From: Candidatus Aenigmatarchaeota archaeon
GTDB lineage: Archaea > Aenigmatarchaeota > Aenigmatarchaeia > QMZS01
Direction: 5' to 3'
NCBI GenBank assembly: GCA_030620695.1
Contig: JAUXEA010000007.1
Location: 1 to 13,416 of the forward strand
Length of the DNA: 13,416 nucleotides
Shown in pieces: positions 12,092 through 13,416 of this stretch (positions within the stretch are counted from its first letter, which is position 1; every line of letters begins with the position of its first letter). Under the pieces are notes generated by a model that saw only the letters and a list, made by a program, of their open reading frames with translations, was not told where the DNA came from and did not search any database. A program made the translations under genes and the position numbers.

Positions 12092-13416
12092 ATGTACAAG
12101 CAGAAACTTCCGAAGAAGACTTTTTCTCTGTGCCCGGAATGTGTTAAAAGAATCCCTGCAAGGGTTTTTGAAAAGAATGGAGAAGTTTGGATAGAAAAAA
12201 CCTGCCCAGAACACGGGAAATTCAAGGAAATTTATTTCGGAGATGCAGAAATGTATAACAAATTCAGAAAATTTGGTTATGATGGGAGAGGAGTTTTAAA
12301 TCCAAACACAAAGTCAACAAATAACTGCCCTTTTGATTGTGGTCTTTGTGACAATCATAAGTCTCATACTTGTTTAGCGAATATTAGTGTTACCAATAGA
12401 TGTGATCTCCGGTGTTGGTATTGTTTTTATTTTGCCAAAGAAGGAGGAAATGTTTATGAACCAAGTTTGGAACAAATCAGGGAAATGTTAAGAGTTGGTA
12501 GAGCAGAAAAACCCATTTCCCCCAAAGCAATCCAGTTAACCGGAGGCAATCCTGAGTTAAGACCAGACTTAATAAATATTATCAAAATTTGCAAGAAAGA
12601 AGGATATGACCATGTGCAATTAAATACGCAGGGAACACACCGACTTTACAAGGACTTAAAATTTGCAAAAGATATAAAAAAAGCAGGAGTAAACACAATT
12701 TACTTAAGTTTTGACGGGGTCTCAAAAAAAGCAAACCCAAAAAATCACTGGGAAGTTCCCTACATTTTTGAGAATTTCAGAAAAGCAAACTTGGGAACTG
12801 TTCTTGTTCCGACTGTAATTAAAGGAATAAATGACCATGAAGTTGGCTCAATGATAAACTTTGCTCTAAATAATCTAGGTATGGTGAGAGGAGTAAATTT
12901 CCAGCCAGTTTCCCTAGTTGGAAGAATGCCAAGAAATGAAAGAGAAAAACAAAGAATTACAATCCCGGAAGTAATTAAGAATTTAGAAGAACAAACTAAT
13001 GGAGTTATCTTAAAAGAAGATTTTTATCCTGTTCCTGTTGTCAGACCAATAACGAGATTTGTTGAAATGATAACCGGAAAACCACAATATTCTCTAAGTT
13101 GCCACTTCGCCTGTGGGGCGGCGACTTACTTATTTCTTGACGGAAATAAAGTAATTCCAATAACAAGATTTGTGGATGTTGAAGGTTTTTTTGAGTATCT
13201 GGATAAAAAATCAGATGAACTTGAAAACAGGAAAAATAAATATATAGTTGCTTCAAAAATTCTTATTAATTTAAGAAAATTCATTGATAAGAAGAAGGAG
13301 CCAAAAGACCTGAATTTTTATAAATTACTTTTTAATGCATTGGTTAAACACAACTACAAAGCACTGGGAGAGATTCACCATAGAAGTCTGTTTATTGGAA
13401 TGATGCATTTTCAGGA
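12092..13416 (+). CDS. Radical SAM protein of the tetraether lipid synthase (Tes, MJ0619-like) family, 3'-truncated
   Basis: The first 441 residues are present; the frame is still open at the window end. Seen: an N-terminal rubredoxin-like segment (CPEC at residues 14-17, later TCPEHG), and the auxiliary-cluster motif NNCPFDCGLCDNHKSHTC. The radical SAM triad CDLRCWYC follows (Cys104, Cys108, Cys111), then the SAM-binding strand LTGGNPELRPDL (Gly151-Pro154). VQLNTQG, FDGV, and the C-terminal CHFACGAATYLF (Cys337, Cys341) with PITRFVDVEGFFEYL come next. This order is that of MJ0619 and Tes, which join isoprenoid chains into membrane-spanning tetraethers; MJ0619 was earlier proposed as a methyltransferase in methanopterin synthesis. 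The usual GGE motif is GGN here. MJ0619-type proteins are around 500 residues, so perhaps 60 are missing. It is transcribed divergently from the polB side, from a duplicated promoter element. Substrate is uncertain, since other radical SAM proteins share this architecture. Confidence 0.82.
   Translation, partial: MYKQKLPKKTFSLCPECVKRIPARVFEKNGEVWIEKTCPEHGKFKEIYFGDAEMYNKFRKFGYDGRGVLNPNTKSTNNCPFDCGLCDNHKSHTCLANISVTNRCDLRCWYCFYFAKEGGNVYEPSLEQIREMLRVGRAEKPISPKAIQLTGGNPELRPDLINIIKICKKEGYDHVQLNTQGTHRLYKDLKFAKDIKKAGVNTIYLSFDGVSKKANPKNHWEVPYIFENFRKANLGTVLVPTVIKGINDHEVGSMINFALNNLGMVRGVNFQPVSLVGRMPRNEREKQRITIPEVIKNLEEQTNGVILKEDFYPVPVVRPITRFVEMITGKPQYSLSCHFACGAATYLFLDGNKVIPITRFVDVEGFFEYLDKKSDELENRKNKYIVASKILINLRKFIDKKKEPKDLNFYKLLFNALVKHNYKALGEIHHRSLFIGMMHFQ

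Noticed and set aside
13041..13256. 71-codon minus-strand frame opposite the radical SAM gene
   Set aside because: It is antisense to the conserved CHFACGAATYLF and PITRFVDVEGFF region of the Tes-like protein.

Overview
The window looks like part of an AT-rich (roughly two-thirds A+T, by eye) archaeal genome. The evidence is an archaeal family B DNA polymerase with a C-terminal PCNA-binding peptide, an archaeal/eukaryotic-type ribosomal protein L6, an archaeal-type two-domain sugar-1-phosphate nucleotidylyltransferase/acetyltransferase, a radical SAM protein of the tetraether-lipid-synthase (Tes) type, AGA/AGG-rich arginine codons, few Shine-Dalgarno motifs, and TATA boxes about 25 bp upstream of start codons (leaderless transcripts). 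The isolated L6 gene, split GlmS and several small orphan proteins fit a reduced or DPANN-like lineage, but that assignment is inference.

Layout. Bases 2-673 (+) hold the 3' part of a PD-(D/E)XK nuclease-like gene that begins outside the window. Bases 828-2249 (+) encode a secreted gluzincin-type metallopeptidase whose tail overlaps, tail to tail, the L6 gene (2218-2760, -). Upstream of L6 on the minus strand lie two small uncharacterised genes: a zinc-ribbon protein (2833-3174) and a possible winged-helix protein (3212-3655). A 104-bp divergent control region with three inverted repeats separates them from a DPM1-like glycosyltransferase (3760-4434, +).

The centre (9020 down to 4462, minus strand) is a compact operon for UDP-N-acetylglucosamine synthesis. 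It encodes a GlmS glutaminase half, an unknown 95-residue protein, a GlmS isomerase half, GlmM and GlmU. Together these would convert fructose-6-phosphate plus glutamine to GlcN-6-P, GlcN-1-P, GlcNAc-1-P and UDP-GlcNAc. GlmS, normally one polypeptide, is cut in its interdomain linker and the unknown gene sits exactly in the cut, overlapping or touching both halves. The operon has a clear TATA box and an array of AGTATT/AATACT repeats upstream.

Upstream of that operon are DNA polymerase B (9101-11392, -) and a small orphan gene (11481-11966, -) that appears to have lost its C-terminus through a one-base frameshift. Divergent from these, at 12092, a Tes-like radical SAM gene runs off the right end; its start is preceded by a perfect 16-bp tandem duplication.

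No rRNA, tRNA, CRISPR array, transposase or integrase was found. No gene-free stretch exceeds 160 bp. The most unusual observations are the split GlmS with its intervening gene, the frameshifted small gene upstream of the polymerase, and the Tes-like protein with GGN in place of the usual radical SAM GGE motif.
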